Assembly (NCBI RefSeq): GCF_004801255.1
Contig: NZ_CP036295.1
Location: 1,748,001 to 1,812,000, forward strand
Direction: 5' to 3'
DNA from: Desulfovibrio desulfuricans
GTDB lineage: Bacteria; Desulfobacterota; Desulfovibrionia; Desulfovibrionales; Desulfovibrionaceae
DNA: 64,000 bases
Shown here: in pieces, positions 1 through 8,567 of the stretch
How the letters are laid out: every line of letters begins with the position of its first letter
Position numbering within the stretch: position 1 is the first letter of the stretch
Made by a program: the position numbers and the translations under genes
The notes under the pieces: generated by a model
Told to the model about the DNA's origin: nothing
Databases searched by the model: none
The model's input: only the letters and a program-made list of their open reading frames with translations

Positions 1-779
1 CTTCGTAATTTTTTTATATTAATTATTATATATAGTTACAAAAAAACAGCTGACCGAATGGCCAGCTGTATATTAATCCGTTTCAACAAACGATCAGTTA
101 CTTTGATCAAAAATCCGAAGAATGTGAATTTTTTATCAAACAAAGGCGCTCAAGACCTTTCTCAACCCCGTTTTTTTTGGCCGCACGTTGCAATAATAAG
201 TCAATTACCTTTTAACATGCTGTAAATTTTAATTATATTTTTTTAAAATGTGACAAATTTATTAAAACCTCCCCAACGGGCCCCACCGCCGATCTACATC
301 CCTACATTAATATAGTGCTCTCCCCTGACGCGTTAAAAACATCCTCAATGGTTGAATAATCAACCAATTTGATTGCAAATGCGCCCATATGAACTTTTTT
401 TCACGCAAAGACTTGCATGAACCTCTCATTTTTGCCCCCAGGGGGGCTTTTGTGAAATTTATTTCAAAAAAACCACTTTCTGCGGCAATCATTTTGATAA
501 TCATCGCGCAACCAGCACGGCAACAATTTTACGATACATTCAATAACATACCATAATATTACAATAAAATATAACTTTTTGAGATGTATCCAGCTATTTT
601 GATGCCGCACCTATAAAAATTTTCAATATCAATCGCCTGCCCATAATCAATTTGACCGAAAAAGATATTTTACTGATTATGTATTTCAGAAAAGTAAAGG
701 TAAATATACACGGCTGCTCAAAGCAACATTGTATGTTTTTTTTCTAATCAACTGCAACAGTATGTTAAGGAGAAATGAA
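1..779. other. AT-rich non-coding leader upstream of acyl-CoA dehydrogenase gene
   Basis: About 780 bases with no convincing gene. It is much richer in A and T than the coding DNA that follows and holds many short A and T runs. The only open frame of note (307-504, minus strand) has no recognisable protein content and I do not call it. One hairpin at the left edge is listed separately. The region probably carries the promoter of the gene starting at 780, but I cannot pick a single convincing -35/-10 pair. Confidence 0.6.
40..69 (-). terminator. hairpin with T-run on the minus strand
   Basis: A 7-bp perfect stem (46-52 pairs with 63-69) is followed, reading on the minus strand, by six or seven T. 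This is the form of a rho-independent terminator for a leftward transcript. No leftward gene is visible to its right, so it may end an unrecognised small RNA or simply be a chance hairpin. Confidence 0.35.
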
Positions 780-1973
780 ATGGGCAAGTTGAGCAAGACT
801 GAATTTGACGCCTATCTGAAGCAGATTCGCGCACTGGCGGAAGGCCCCTTTGAAGAATTGCAGAAGGAAATCGAAGTAACCAACGTTTTCCCCAAGGAAT
901 TTTACGAACTGGGCATCAAGAACGACCTTTACCGTTGCTCGGTACCCGTTGAATTCGGCGGATGGGGCCTCTCTGAAACCGACATCCTGCGCATTCAGGA
1001 AGAATTCAGCCGTGGCCCCGGCGGCATTCGCATGCACCTGCACTACGCCATGGACCTGAACTGGCGCCCCCTCTACGACTACGGCACAGAAGCGCTGAAA
1101 AAAGAGCTCATGCCCGGATTCCAGGACCGCAGCGTGTTCACCAGCTGGGCCGTTACCGAAGAAAAGGGCGGCACAGGCGCCGACATTCAGTCCTTTGCCG
1201 TGCGTGACGGCGACGACTATGTCATCAACGGCGAAAAGTACCTCATCTCCCACACCGACTGCTGCAACTACTCTTACATCACTGTGGTCACGAACCCCGA
1301 TGCCGACAAGGATCACCGCCTGTCCACCTTCATGGTGCCCTGCGACACCCCCGGCTACGAGCTGACCCCCATGCCCCACATGATGGGTTGCCGCGGCGCT
1401 GGTCACACCGGCCAGAAGTTCACCAACATGCGCGTGAACAAAAAATACCTGCTCGGCAAAGAAGGCCAGGGCCTTGAAATTGCCATTCACTCGCTCTCCG
1501 TCTCGCGCGTGCACATTGCCGCCAGCAACCTTGGCATGGCCCAGCGCATGCTCGAACTGGCCATGAAGCGCGCCCACGACCGCGTGACCTTTGGCAAGCC
1601 CATCATCGAGCGTCAGGCCATCCGCATGAAGATCGCCGACATGGCCACCCATGTGCATGCACTGCGCACCATGGTTTATGACTTCGCCAAGGATTACGAA
1701 AACAACCCCAAGGGCGAATACATCGAAGAAAAGGCTGCCATGTGCAAGCTGTTCAGCATTTGGACCACCAAGGTGGTTTCTGACGAAATGCTCGAGATCT
1801 TCGGCGGCATTGGCTACTTCGAAGACTGCGAATACGGCCCTGTCGAACGTCTGTACCGCGACTGCCGCGCCATGTGGCTGGAAGAAGGCACTCCCACAGT
1901 ACAGCGCATCACCATCTCCCGGCAGGCAATCAAGCACGGCGGCGTTTTGGGTTACTCCGAGTTCGACGCCTAG
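780..1973 (+). CDS. acyl-CoA dehydrogenase family protein
   Basis: A 397-residue flavoenzyme of the acyl-CoA dehydrogenase family, which oxidises (or in some members reduces) the alpha-beta bond of an acyl-CoA using FAD. The family layout is intact: helical N-terminal domain, beta domain with the SWAVTE-type FAD-contact segment (about residues 120-135), and C-terminal helical domain. The EEGT motif near residue 368, followed by VQRI, is where the catalytic glutamate lies in this family. The start at 780 is chosen because AAGGAG at 767-772 sits 7 bases upstream; an in-frame ATG at 729 lacks this. No electron-transfer flavoprotein or thiolase genes are adjacent, so the substrate cannot be inferred. 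A terminator follows at 2016. Confidence 0.9.
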   Translation: MGKLSKTEFDAYLKQIRALAEGPFEELQKEIEVTNVFPKEFYELGIKNDLYRCSVPVEFGGWGLSETDILRIQEEFSRGPGGIRMHLHYAMDLNWRPLYDYGTEALKKELMPGFQDRSVFTSWAVTEEKGGTGADIQSFAVRDGDDYVINGEKYLISHTDCCNYSYITVVTNPDADKDHRLSTFMVPCDTPGYELTPMPHMMGCRGAGHTGQKFTNMRVNKKYLLGKEGQGLEIAIHSLSVSRVHIAASNLGMAQRMLELAMKRAHDRVTFGKPIIERQAIRMKIADMATHVHALRTMVYDFAKDYENNPKGEYIEEKAAMCKLFSIWTTKVVSDEMLEIFGGIGYFEDCEYGPVERLYRDCRAMWLEEGTPTVQRITISRQAIKHGGVLGYSEFDA

Positions 1974-2015
1974 CAGATACACCTCCTCCACGCCCTTGCC
2001 AGGCGTGCTTCCACC

Positions 2016-2047
2016 AAAAGGCCATCGGCTCTGGCCGATGGCCTTTT
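2016..2047 (+). terminator. rho-independent terminator after acyl-CoA dehydrogenase
   Basis: A perfect 14-bp inverted repeat (2016-2029 with 2034-2047) with a four-base loop. It begins with four A and ends with four T, so it could work in both directions. It separates the dehydrogenase gene from the next one at 2084. Confidence 0.75.
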
Positions 2048-2083
2048 GCAAAATCTGCAAACCCTGCAACCAGGATATACACC

Positions 2084-2644
2084 ATGCCTCAGCCGCCCTT
2101 CAGCCCTCTGCGCTGCAAACTGCCCCGAAAGCCATGGATAAAGCACGCGGCGCTGCAATTCTGGCACTGCGAGAGCTGCGCGCGCCTGCTGCACGAGTAC
2201 CTGAGCGAGGACAACACGGCAGCCTCGCTTGCGGCGTCATCGCGCGCTCCAGAGTGCTGCGGGCGGCCCTTGCGGCTCTTGCGGCCCCAATCGCCGCAAG
2301 ACGCTGCAAACGCGCTGGACCTCGATTATGAAATTGTGGGGGGCCTTAACAACAATGCCGTAAGGGTGCGCTGGAACAATGCCGCCACGCCCCCCCTCTG
2401 GATAGCCTTGCAGACTTACACTGGCGTGTACCTCAAGCATGTCAGCGCCGCCAAACTACCGCCTGTTGTTTTTCCCCTCTCTGACGAAGATGCCTACGCC
2501 TACTGCGACAAGGATGTCTGCGAGCAGTGTCTTTATTGCTGTAAAAAAGGCTGCGCAATCTACGTATATACCGGTGGAAGCAGCATATATGTTCTAAATA
2601 TGGATAAAATTTCTCAATATTTTTTGCAAAAATTGCCAAAATAG
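2084..2644 (+). CDS. desulfoferrodoxin-like cysteine-rich protein lacking the catalytic histidines
   Basis: A 186-residue protein that I align by eye with desulfoferrodoxin (class I superoxide reductase). Residues about 20-60 resemble the desulforedoxin domain: a CESC pair, then CCGRPLRLL, comparable to the CxxC...CCGxPMxLL iron site. The following beta-sandwich-like stretch keeps the spacing of the superoxide reductase domain (PLWIALQT, then a C near the end in YAYC), but the four histidines that bind the catalytic iron are missing. Instead there is a C-terminal cysteine cluster (CDKDVCEQC then CCKKGC). Real superoxide reductase activity is therefore unlikely; it may be an iron or redox sensor. 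Start 2084 follows a CAGGA sequence; the longer frame upstream runs across the terminator and is rejected. Confidence 0.6.
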   Translation: MPQPPFSPLRCKLPRKPWIKHAALQFWHCESCARLLHEYLSEDNTAASLAASSRAPECCGRPLRLLRPQSPQDAANALDLDYEIVGGLNNNAVRVRWNNAATPPLWIALQTYTGVYLKHVSAAKLPPVVFPLSDEDAYAYCDKDVCEQCLYCCKKGCAIYVYTGGSSIYVLNMDKISQYFLQKLPK

Positions 2645-2728
2645 CATGGTATAAACACTATTTATTGTAAGTATGCGTCTAATTACATTACAAAATATAG
2701 ACTGTATTACAGTTCATAATAAATAGAA

Positions 2729-2790
2729 AGACTGGATCAATCACAGACACTGCAATGCTTGCAAAACTGTGACAGCAGTACAACCAGTCT
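2729..2790 (+). other. inverted repeat in porin leader
   Basis: Two 7-base arms (2729-2735 and 2784-2790) are exactly complementary and enclose about 48 bases that also contain short complementary segments. It lies between the previous gene and the porin gene, so it could fold in the porin leader RNA. There is no T-run, so it is not a terminator. Function unknown. Confidence 0.25.
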
Positions 2791-2874
2791 TGCGGATTTG
2801 AATTTGCCAGAAATGGAATGCCGCGACAGGGGAAATGCGCGGTACGCAACCCAAACGACAAAGGAGACCGTTCA

Positions 2875-4368
2875 ATGAGGAAGATTCTGGTTTTACTGTG
2901 TGCCGCAGGCATGCTTTTGGGGGTCAGCGCCGGGGCTCAGGCTGTTGATCTAAAAGCCAAGGGGCAGTGGGTTTTTGGATTTGATTACGGCCAGCACGGC
3001 AACTTCACCTCTGGCGGGTCAAAAAACACCGGCTACAACTCGCGCACGGACGAGTTCAGCCCATCGCAGCGTGTTCGCCTGCAAATGGATGCCGTGGCTT
3101 CTGAAAGCCTTTCCGGCACAGTATATTTTGAAATAGGCGACCAGACCTGGGGCAAGTCGTCGCAGGGCGCAGCCCTTGGGGCGGACGGCACAGTAGTTGA
3201 GCTCAAGAATGCCTACCTCGACTGGATTGTTCCGCAAACAGAGGCAAAGTTTCGCATGGGCATACAGAACTTTACCCTGCCCAGCTTCACCACCACTTCG
3301 CAGATCATTTCGGCAGACGTGGCAGCCATTACAGGCAGCTACCAGTTCAATGACAATGTTGGCCTTACCACCGTGTGGGCCCGCCCTTACAACGATAACT
3401 ACAGCGGCTATCCCGACGGCTACCGGGCCAACTACATGGATAATGTCGACCTGTTCGCCCTGTCGCTGCCGCTGAGCTTTGACGGCGTAAAGGTTACCCC
3501 CTGGGCGATGTACGGCATGTTTGGCCCCAACGCCTTCCGCACCAGCGCCACAAGCTACATACCGGCCCAGACCAGCAACTATTATCTTGCCGGCCTTTAT
3601 CCGCTCTACGGCAGCACCCATAACCAGAAGCTGACCGGTTACGGCAATGCCGTGTGGGGCGGCCTTACCGGTGATGTGAGCGCGTTTGCGCCCCTGCGTC
3701 TGGCGTGGGATTTCAACTACGGCTCCATCACGCGTGACGATCCGTCGTCCAACCGCTCCGGCTGGCTGGCCGACGCCCTTGCGGAATATGCCCTCGATTG
3801 GGGTATTCCCGGCATCCATGCCTGGTATTCATCCGGCGACGACGACAATCCGGGCAACGGGTCAGAGCGCCTGCCCTACACCAATCTGGACGAAGGCGGC
3901 GCTGGCTCCTTCGGCACCTTCGCCTTCAACGGCGGCAGGCCCAACACCTTCCGCGACAGCACCATTGCCCACAACATGGGCGGCACGTGGGGCGTCGGTC
4001 TGTACACCAGAAATATCAGTTTTGTGGACAAGCTCACCCACACCGTGCGCGTTAACTACATCGGCGGCACCAACGATCCGGCCCTGCTGAAAAAGCTTGC
4101 CGCCAGAACCGGCGAATGGTTGGCCCCCAATGCCACGGTCCTGGGCAAGGAGGGGCTGTACATGACGCGCAACGACGGCGCCATCGAATTTAACCTGAAC
4201 AACGAATACAAGATGTACGACAACCTCACCGTCTGCTTTGACATCGCCTATATCAAGCTGATGATGGACCAGAGCCGCACCGTGTGGGGCCAGAGCAAGA
4301 TGAACAACAAAAGCGACGCCATGTACGACGCATGGAACATTAACGTAAACTTCATCTATTCCTTCTAG
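2875..4368 (+). CDS. outer membrane porin (Desulfovibrio homotrimeric type)
   Basis: A 497-residue outer membrane beta-barrel. The first 23 residues form a signal peptide with hydrophobic core LVLLCAAGMLLGVSA and a cut after AQA. The body has the alternating aromatic and polar pattern of porin strands, with many Asn, Gly and Tyr, and it ends NVNFIYSF, with the terminal phenylalanine typical of Bam-assembled proteins. It resembles the abundant homotrimeric porin of Desulfovibrio, which lets small solutes cross the outer membrane. Start 2875 is preceded by AAAGGAGA; an ATG at 2818 would add a non-signal extension. A strong terminator follows, so the gene is probably transcribed alone or from an upstream promoter. 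Confidence 0.88.
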   Translation: MRKILVLLCAAGMLLGVSAGAQAVDLKAKGQWVFGFDYGQHGNFTSGGSKNTGYNSRTDEFSPSQRVRLQMDAVASESLSGTVYFEIGDQTWGKSSQGAALGADGTVVELKNAYLDWIVPQTEAKFRMGIQNFTLPSFTTTSQIISADVAAITGSYQFNDNVGLTTVWARPYNDNYSGYPDGYRANYMDNVDLFALSLPLSFDGVKVTPWAMYGMFGPNAFRTSATSYIPAQTSNYYLAGLYPLYGSTHNQKLTGYGNAVWGGLTGDVSAFAPLRLAWDFNYGSITRDDPSSNRSGWLADALAEYALDWGIPGIHAWYSSGDDDNPGNGSERLPYTNLDEGGAGSFGTFAFNGGRPNTFRDSTIAHNMGGTWGVGLYTRNISFVDKLTHTVRVNYIGGTNDPALLKKLAARTGEWLAPNATVLGKEGLYMTRNDGAIEFNLNNEYKMYDNLTVCFDIAYIKLMMDQSRTVWGQSKMNNKSDAMYDAWNINVNFIYSF

Positions 4369-4416
4369 CCTGCCAGGGTCGTACCCTCCTTGACGTCCCG
4401 GCAGTCACAACACGCA

Positions 4417-4462
4417 GAGCCAGGGCACATGCTTGCTAACCATGTGCCCTGGCTCGCTTTTT
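4417..4462 (+). terminator. rho-independent terminator after porin gene
   Basis: A perfect 15-bp stem (4417-4431 with 4441-4455), a 9-base loop, then a run of T at 4458-4462. It sits between the converging porin and LysR genes. Confidence 0.85.
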
Positions 4463-4585
4463 CTACATTGCTACAGCGTGCCGGTTACTATCGCCGCGAG
4501 ACTGCGCACCAAAGGCAACGAGGGCATTGCGCGCAACCAGATACGCCCAATGCCCTCGCCGCATGGCAAAATGATCAGTAAACGG

Positions 4586-5563
4586 TCAGAGCAGGGCAAC
4601 CTCGGCATCTTCGATGGTTTCGTTGCGGCTATCATCCTGCTTGTCGTCAGCAATTTCAAACTGCTGCTTCATGAAATTCAAAAAGGCCTTAACCTGCGGA
4701 TACTGGTACGCGCCCGACTGCGACAGCACCATGTAGTATTGCCGGGGGCGGAAAAACCGCGACAGGGATACGGCCTGAATTTTTTTCGCAAAAATGGCGT
4801 CTTCCAGCACAAAACGGTCGAGCATGCTCACGCCGAGGCCTTGCGCCACGCAACGCACAAGGCAATCCTGGTGCAGGATTATATGCCGTGGGTTCAGCTT
4901 TACGCCATAGCGCTGCGCCTGACGAAGAATATTTTGCCATAGGCTCGAATGAACCGACGGCGCAACAATGGTCATCTGGGCAATGTCGGTCAGATCAAGC
5001 ATGTTTTCTGGTGGAATTGTAGCCTGCGGCGAGGCAAAAAGCGTGATGTCCGTCCTGAACAGGGGGATGACCAAAAAATCGTCCGGAATCCTCTCTGAGG
5101 CCAGAATGCCAACGTCGACCTTGTTGGAAGAAATGTCTTCAAAAAGCTTGCTCTCCAGCATCTCGGGAATAAGCCTGAAGCTCACCTCGGGGTACTGCTG
5201 CGAAAAACTGTGCACCAGATCCGGCAGAATGTGGTTGTAAAAAGAAAACATGCAACTGATGCTCAGCGGGCCTTTAACTGTTGCTGGCAGATGCGCCAAT
5301 TGTCCACGCAGAGCGTCAATCTGGGAAAAAAGCAGCATTGCCTTGCTGAGCAAAAATTTTCCTTCTTCAGTCAGAACTCGGTTTGTCTTTGAACCGCTAA
5401 AAAGTTTAACGCCAAATTCCTGCTCCAGACTGCGAATCTGATATGTGAGCGCAGACTGGTTACGGTTCATCTCCTTCATTGCAGCCGTCATGCTGCCGCA
5501 CGTTGCGGTGTAATAAAAACCACGCAACCATTGAATAAAATCGCCGCTGAACTCAGGAAGCAT
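4586..5563 (-). CDS. LysR family transcriptional regulator
   Basis: A 325-residue regulator. Residues about 10-68 form the LysR winged helix-turn-helix (FYYTATCGSMTAAMKEMN, then QSALTYQIRSLEQEFGVKLF). The remainder is the two-lobed effector-binding domain (ISCMFSFYNHILPDLVHSF onwards). LysR proteins bind a small effector and usually activate a neighbouring gene. Its neighbours are the converging porin and, across a 700-base gap, an OsmC protein, so no target is obvious. The ribosome site GAGGGAGGG lies just upstream of the start. The C-terminal 20 residues are acidic and unlike the family core. Confidence 0.9.
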   Translation of the reverse strand: MLPEFSGDFIQWLRGFYYTATCGSMTAAMKEMNRNQSALTYQIRSLEQEFGVKLFSGSKTNRVLTEEGKFLLSKAMLLFSQIDALRGQLAHLPATVKGPLSISCMFSFYNHILPDLVHSFSQQYPEVSFRLIPEMLESKLFEDISSNKVDVGILASERIPDDFLVIPLFRTDITLFASPQATIPPENMLDLTDIAQMTIVAPSVHSSLWQNILRQAQRYGVKLNPRHIILHQDCLVRCVAQGLGVSMLDRFVLEDAIFAKKIQAVSLSRFFRPRQYYMVLSQSGAYQYPQVKAFLNFMKQQFEIADDKQDDSRNETIEDAEVALL

Positions 5564-6161
5564 AAAAACCCTCCCTCATGAAACCAAAGCTGTTGTTCAA
5601 AGATATAGAAGAAATAATAAGGTCAGACTATTCACGCAGACCAGAACAACAACCTGTTTCGAAATATGTTGCATAATGTGATTTTATTCTCACCCAAAGT
5701 ACATGCATGGTCAAGGGAGCAAGCGCCCAATTGCGCTCTGCAAGCCGTAATTTTGGCGCTGTGCGCTTCAAAATGTGCGCATGACCTCATGGGCGGCACT
5801 AATTTTTTTTAAAAACCGTGCTTGCCAGCGGCTGGCGTCACCGACTGCATGTCGTCATGGGTGTAACGGCTACGTCATATCTAAAAAGTTAACGCGGCAT
5901 CCTCCAGCGCTAAAAGAATAACAGGGATAAAATGACAAAAACCAGCACAGCAAACCGCTGCAACGTTGTAATCTCTTATGGCTTATGCATCTGGTGCAGT
6001 GTTGCCATGAGGCATAAATTGCAAGTCATGGCAATCCTCAACTGTGCAGCACAACTCAACCAAAACATAAAAAATTCCATGATAAAAATAAATTTTCATA
6101 TTTTATGGTACCATATATACGTTGCAAATTGCAATACATGTTAAATGCATCATAAGTTTTT
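5564..6161. other. intergenic region upstream of lysR-type gene
   Basis: About 600 bases with no supported gene. One frame (5932-6144, plus strand) is open for 70 codons, but its product is unlike a normal protein, the ribosome site is poor and it runs through AT-rich DNA, so it is not called. The part near 5564-5700 should hold the promoter of the regulator. I see no clear operator. Confidence 0.5.
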
Positions 6162-6162
6162 T

Positions 6163-6207
6163 TGCAAAAAAATACTGCTGCAACATGACAGGCAATGTTG
6201 CAGCAGT
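6163..6207 (-). terminator. terminator of the OsmC gene
   Basis: A perfect 13-bp stem (6174-6186 with 6195-6207) and an 8-base loop. On the minus strand it is followed by a run of T broken by GC (complement of 6157-6173), as expected for a terminator 70 bases past the OsmC stop. Confidence 0.75.
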
Positions 6208-6278
6208 CGAAAGCGGCGGCCGTTCAAGCTGCCCCATATTTCAGTATCATGCCGTGCCGGAATACGGGGCGACCCGCG

Positions 6279-6692
6279 CTAGCTGCTCCATTTGAAGGTA
6301 AAAACCTGCTCGACATCAGGGTGCAGGCTATGATGAACGCCGCACGTATTGGCAGCCCGTTCCATCACGGTCTTGTCCTTGCTGCTGAATTGCCGGTCGG
6401 GCATGTTAAAAACGATTTCAATCTTCCCGATGCGGCTGGGTCCCTCGGTCGTCATGCTTTTGGATATTTCCATTGTTGTTCCGGTCACATCTAGACCGTG
6501 GTTCTCGGCATATGTTGCCAGCATGCTCATGGCGCATGAGCACAAGGCCGCTGCGCAGAGATCTGTGGGCGAAAATGACTGGCCCGACCCGCCATGATCC
6601 GGGGTAGGCGTGGTGTAAATTTTGGTGCCGCTGAGGTTATGGACAAGTTCCATCTGCAGGTTGCCAAGATACGTCGCGCTGATATTAGACAT
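6279..6692 (-). CDS. OsmC/Ohr family thiol peroxidase-like protein
   Basis: A 137-residue protein of the OsmC family, small cytoplasmic dimers that reduce organic hydroperoxides with two cysteines. The N-terminal part has GGSGQSFSPTDLCAAAL, which matches the family pattern P-x-x-L-x-x-A-x-x-x-C; cysteines lie at about 46, 51 and 53. The second conserved cysteine is in CGVHHSLHPDVE (about residue 117), equivalent to the CPVHxSL motif. It is monocistronic, with its own terminator. Peroxide or osmotic-stress defence is likely, but the substrate is not shown by sequence. Confidence 0.88.
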   Translation of the reverse strand: MSNISATYLGNLQMELVHNLSGTKIYTTPTPDHGGSGQSFSPTDLCAAALCSCAMSMLATYAENHGLDVTGTTMEISKSMTTEGPSRIGKIEIVFNMPDRQFSSKDKTVMERAANTCGVHHSLHPDVEQVFTFKWSS

Positions 6693-6967
6693 ACTGATCG
6701 CTCCCTGAGCTGTTAAATGCTAAAAATATTAACAATGATACTTAATGCCTATTTTTGTGGTGTAGCCGTCGCAACATTTTTATAAAAATACCCTTTGCTG
6801 CTGGTTGAAAAATGGAAGCCGCATGGCGGCAAGTTCAGCGCCCTGACCGGGCATTCGCGCCTGCCTGTCAGCCTTTGAGGGCAGTAGACGATCTGGCTGG
6901 CAGCTGTCGGCGACTGTCGCCTTGCGCACTGAGGAATACGACCAGCCCGGCCAAAAACAACGCGCGG

Positions 6968-7705
6968 CTACTGCGTTTTGCCGCAGACCTTCAGAACCGC
7001 CAGATCAGCGGCATCGTCCGCGACCGGGTCAAAGCTCGCAATATCGCCGTTGACGTAGGCGACCTGATACAGCCTGTCGCGGTCTGCATCGTCGGCGCTG
7101 TCCCTGTCGCCAATACGGACAAAGTACATAACGCCAAAATCGCCGTCTTCCGTTTTATACGGCACGGCTTTATCTATCCTCATCCGCAACGATTCCGGAT
7201 TGTTGAATCCGTATATCATGCTGTTGCCTGCAAGGTAGGCCACGAGCACCTCACGCAGAGCATCTTCGTCCATCAGCTGATACTGGTCGCGCGGAATAAA
7301 CTTTTCCGCCAAATTTTCATTATATGCGGCAATTTTTGCGGCATAGTCTTTTTCCGCAGCATCAATCGCGACAAACTGCCTGCACAGGGCGTCCAGCTTT
7401 TCCGGCTTTTTGGCGTTGCCTTCTATGGCTTTTGCCAGATCAAGACGGTACAGAACGTACTCTGGCGGCGTGGTTTTGTATTTGAGATTGATGACATTTG
7501 CCGCATCAAGGTTCTGAAAAACGTCATTGTCAAACCTGCTTTGAAAATCCGTCATATCGCGGCTGCGGGCCTCAAGGTACGCCTTGGCTGAATCAAAACC
7601 GTATCCCGCGCCGCGCGTTTCGCCGGACGCGGCCTCGGCCGCCTGCCAGTGGCACACGGCGACCAGCAATGCCAACAGTTGCAGAAGTAGTAGCGAGCGC
7701 TTCAT
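6968..7705 (-). CDS. exported protein of unknown function
   Basis: A 245-residue protein that I do not recognise. It starts with a clear signal peptide (MKRSLLLLQLLALLVAVCHW, cut near AAEA), so it is exported, probably to the periplasm. The mature part is rich in Asp, Ala and Tyr, looks mainly helical in the middle (residues about 100-150), and has a beta-like C-terminal part with FGVMYFVRIGDRD and LYQVAYVNGDIASFDP. Only two cysteines are seen in the mature part. Start 7705 has AAGGAG just upstream, while the longer frame to 7840 is not signal-like. It lies downstream of bioC in the same direction with a 91-base gap, but it need not relate to biotin. Confidence 0.75.
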   Translation of the reverse strand: MKRSLLLLQLLALLVAVCHWQAAEAASGETRGAGYGFDSAKAYLEARSRDMTDFQSRFDNDVFQNLDAANVINLKYKTTPPEYVLYRLDLAKAIEGNAKKPEKLDALCRQFVAIDAAEKDYAAKIAAYNENLAEKFIPRDQYQLMDEDALREVLVAYLAGNSMIYGFNNPESLRMRIDKAVPYKTEDGDFGVMYFVRIGDRDSADDADRDRLYQVAYVNGDIASFDPVADDAADLAVLKVCGKTQ

Positions 7706-7796
7706 GCAACACTCCTTCCCTTGCGGGCAGGTTTTGTGTGGTGGAATAAACAGAAAAAAGACTGAAACCGTGAATGCAGGAGCCAGCCGGTCAGGC

Positions 7797-8567
7797 CTAC
7801 GGCCTGGGGCAAAGCAGCCCCCTGCTTGCGGCAAGCACATACACAGGCCGGTAGGTCAGCCTGACGCCCTGCCCGTCCGCAAAGCGGGCATGGTAGGATT
7901 TTACAAATGCCTCGTATCTGCTTTTGCCCCATACAACAGACCGTATGCCCGTTACGCCCGTATGACGCAGGTGCAGCAACACGTCGCGCGGGCTGTCAAA
8001 ATGCAGCGTCACCTCGCCCTGCTCCAGCACCTGCAGGTCAAAGTGCGGCGCGAGGTAGCCCCGCAGGGCTTTGGCCTCGCTATAGGCCAGCCCCACGCCG
8101 GTCAGCTCCGCGACCTCCTGCAGGTTGCCGGGCAAAAAGCTGCTGAAGGCCAGCAGCCCGCCAGCAGGCAACAAATGCGCGCATCGGGCAAAAAAAAACG
8201 GGAGGTCGTCAAACCACTGCACGGTAGAGGCACTGAGCACGGCATCAAACGCCCCGTCAAAACAGAGCTTCTCGGCATTGCCCTCGCGGCAGGAGACAAC
8301 ACCGGGGTTGGCATCCATGATTTGCTGCAGCTGCGGGCTGATGTACAGATCGTTCAGCATCAGGCTGCTGGGGCGCGCCTCAAGAATCCGCCGCGTAAGC
8401 AGGCCTGTGCCCGCGCCGATTTCAAGCACGGCGGCCTTGGGCGCAACGCGCGGCGCAGCCAACGTCCAGAGGCGGTCGGCGATGCGCCGCTGCGCCAGCG
8501 CCTCGGCTTCGTAGCTTGCGGCTGCTGCGCTAAAGCGCTGCCTGATCAGTGCGGTATCCATACTCAT
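7797..8567 (-). CDS. bioC: malonyl-ACP O-methyltransferase BioC
   Basis: A 256-residue SAM-dependent methyltransferase. BioC methylates malonyl-ACP so that the fatty acid cycle can build the pimeloyl chain of biotin. Motif I, VLEIGAGTG, is at residues 47-55; DAVLSASTVQWFDD matches the BioC-type segment around motif IV, including the conserved WF. The start overlaps the bioG stop by one base (TAATG), which implies translational coupling. A second ATG two codons downstream is also possible. It is the last gene of the bioF-bioG-bioC unit. Assignment rests on both motif and neighbours. Confidence 0.9.
   Translation of the reverse strand: MSMDTALIRQRFSAAAASYEAEALAQRRIADRLWTLAAPRVAPKAAVLEIGAGTGLLTRRILEARPSSLMLNDLYISPQLQQIMDANPGVVSCREGNAEKLCFDGAFDAVLSASTVQWFDDLPFFFARCAHLLPAGGLLAFSSFLPGNLQEVAELTGVGLAYSEAKALRGYLAPHFDLQVLEQGEVTLHFDSPRDVLLHLRHTGVTGIRSVVWGKSRYEAFVKSYHARFADGQGVRLTYRPVYVLAASRGLLCPRP

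Noticed and set aside
765-2069. 434-codon open frame on the minus strand over the acyl-CoA dehydrogenase gene
   Set aside because: It is antisense to a clearly conserved enzyme; composition (Val, Gly, Ala, His-rich) is that of a shadow frame, with no motif.
1874-2083. Longer start for the desulfoferrodoxin-like protein
   Set aside because: The extension overlaps the dehydrogenase end and passes through a strong terminator; the ATG at 2084 precedes the first domain.
5932-6144. 70-codon frame in the lysR-osmC gap
   Set aside because: Poor start context, unusual residue content and no homology that I can see; runs through AT-rich DNA.
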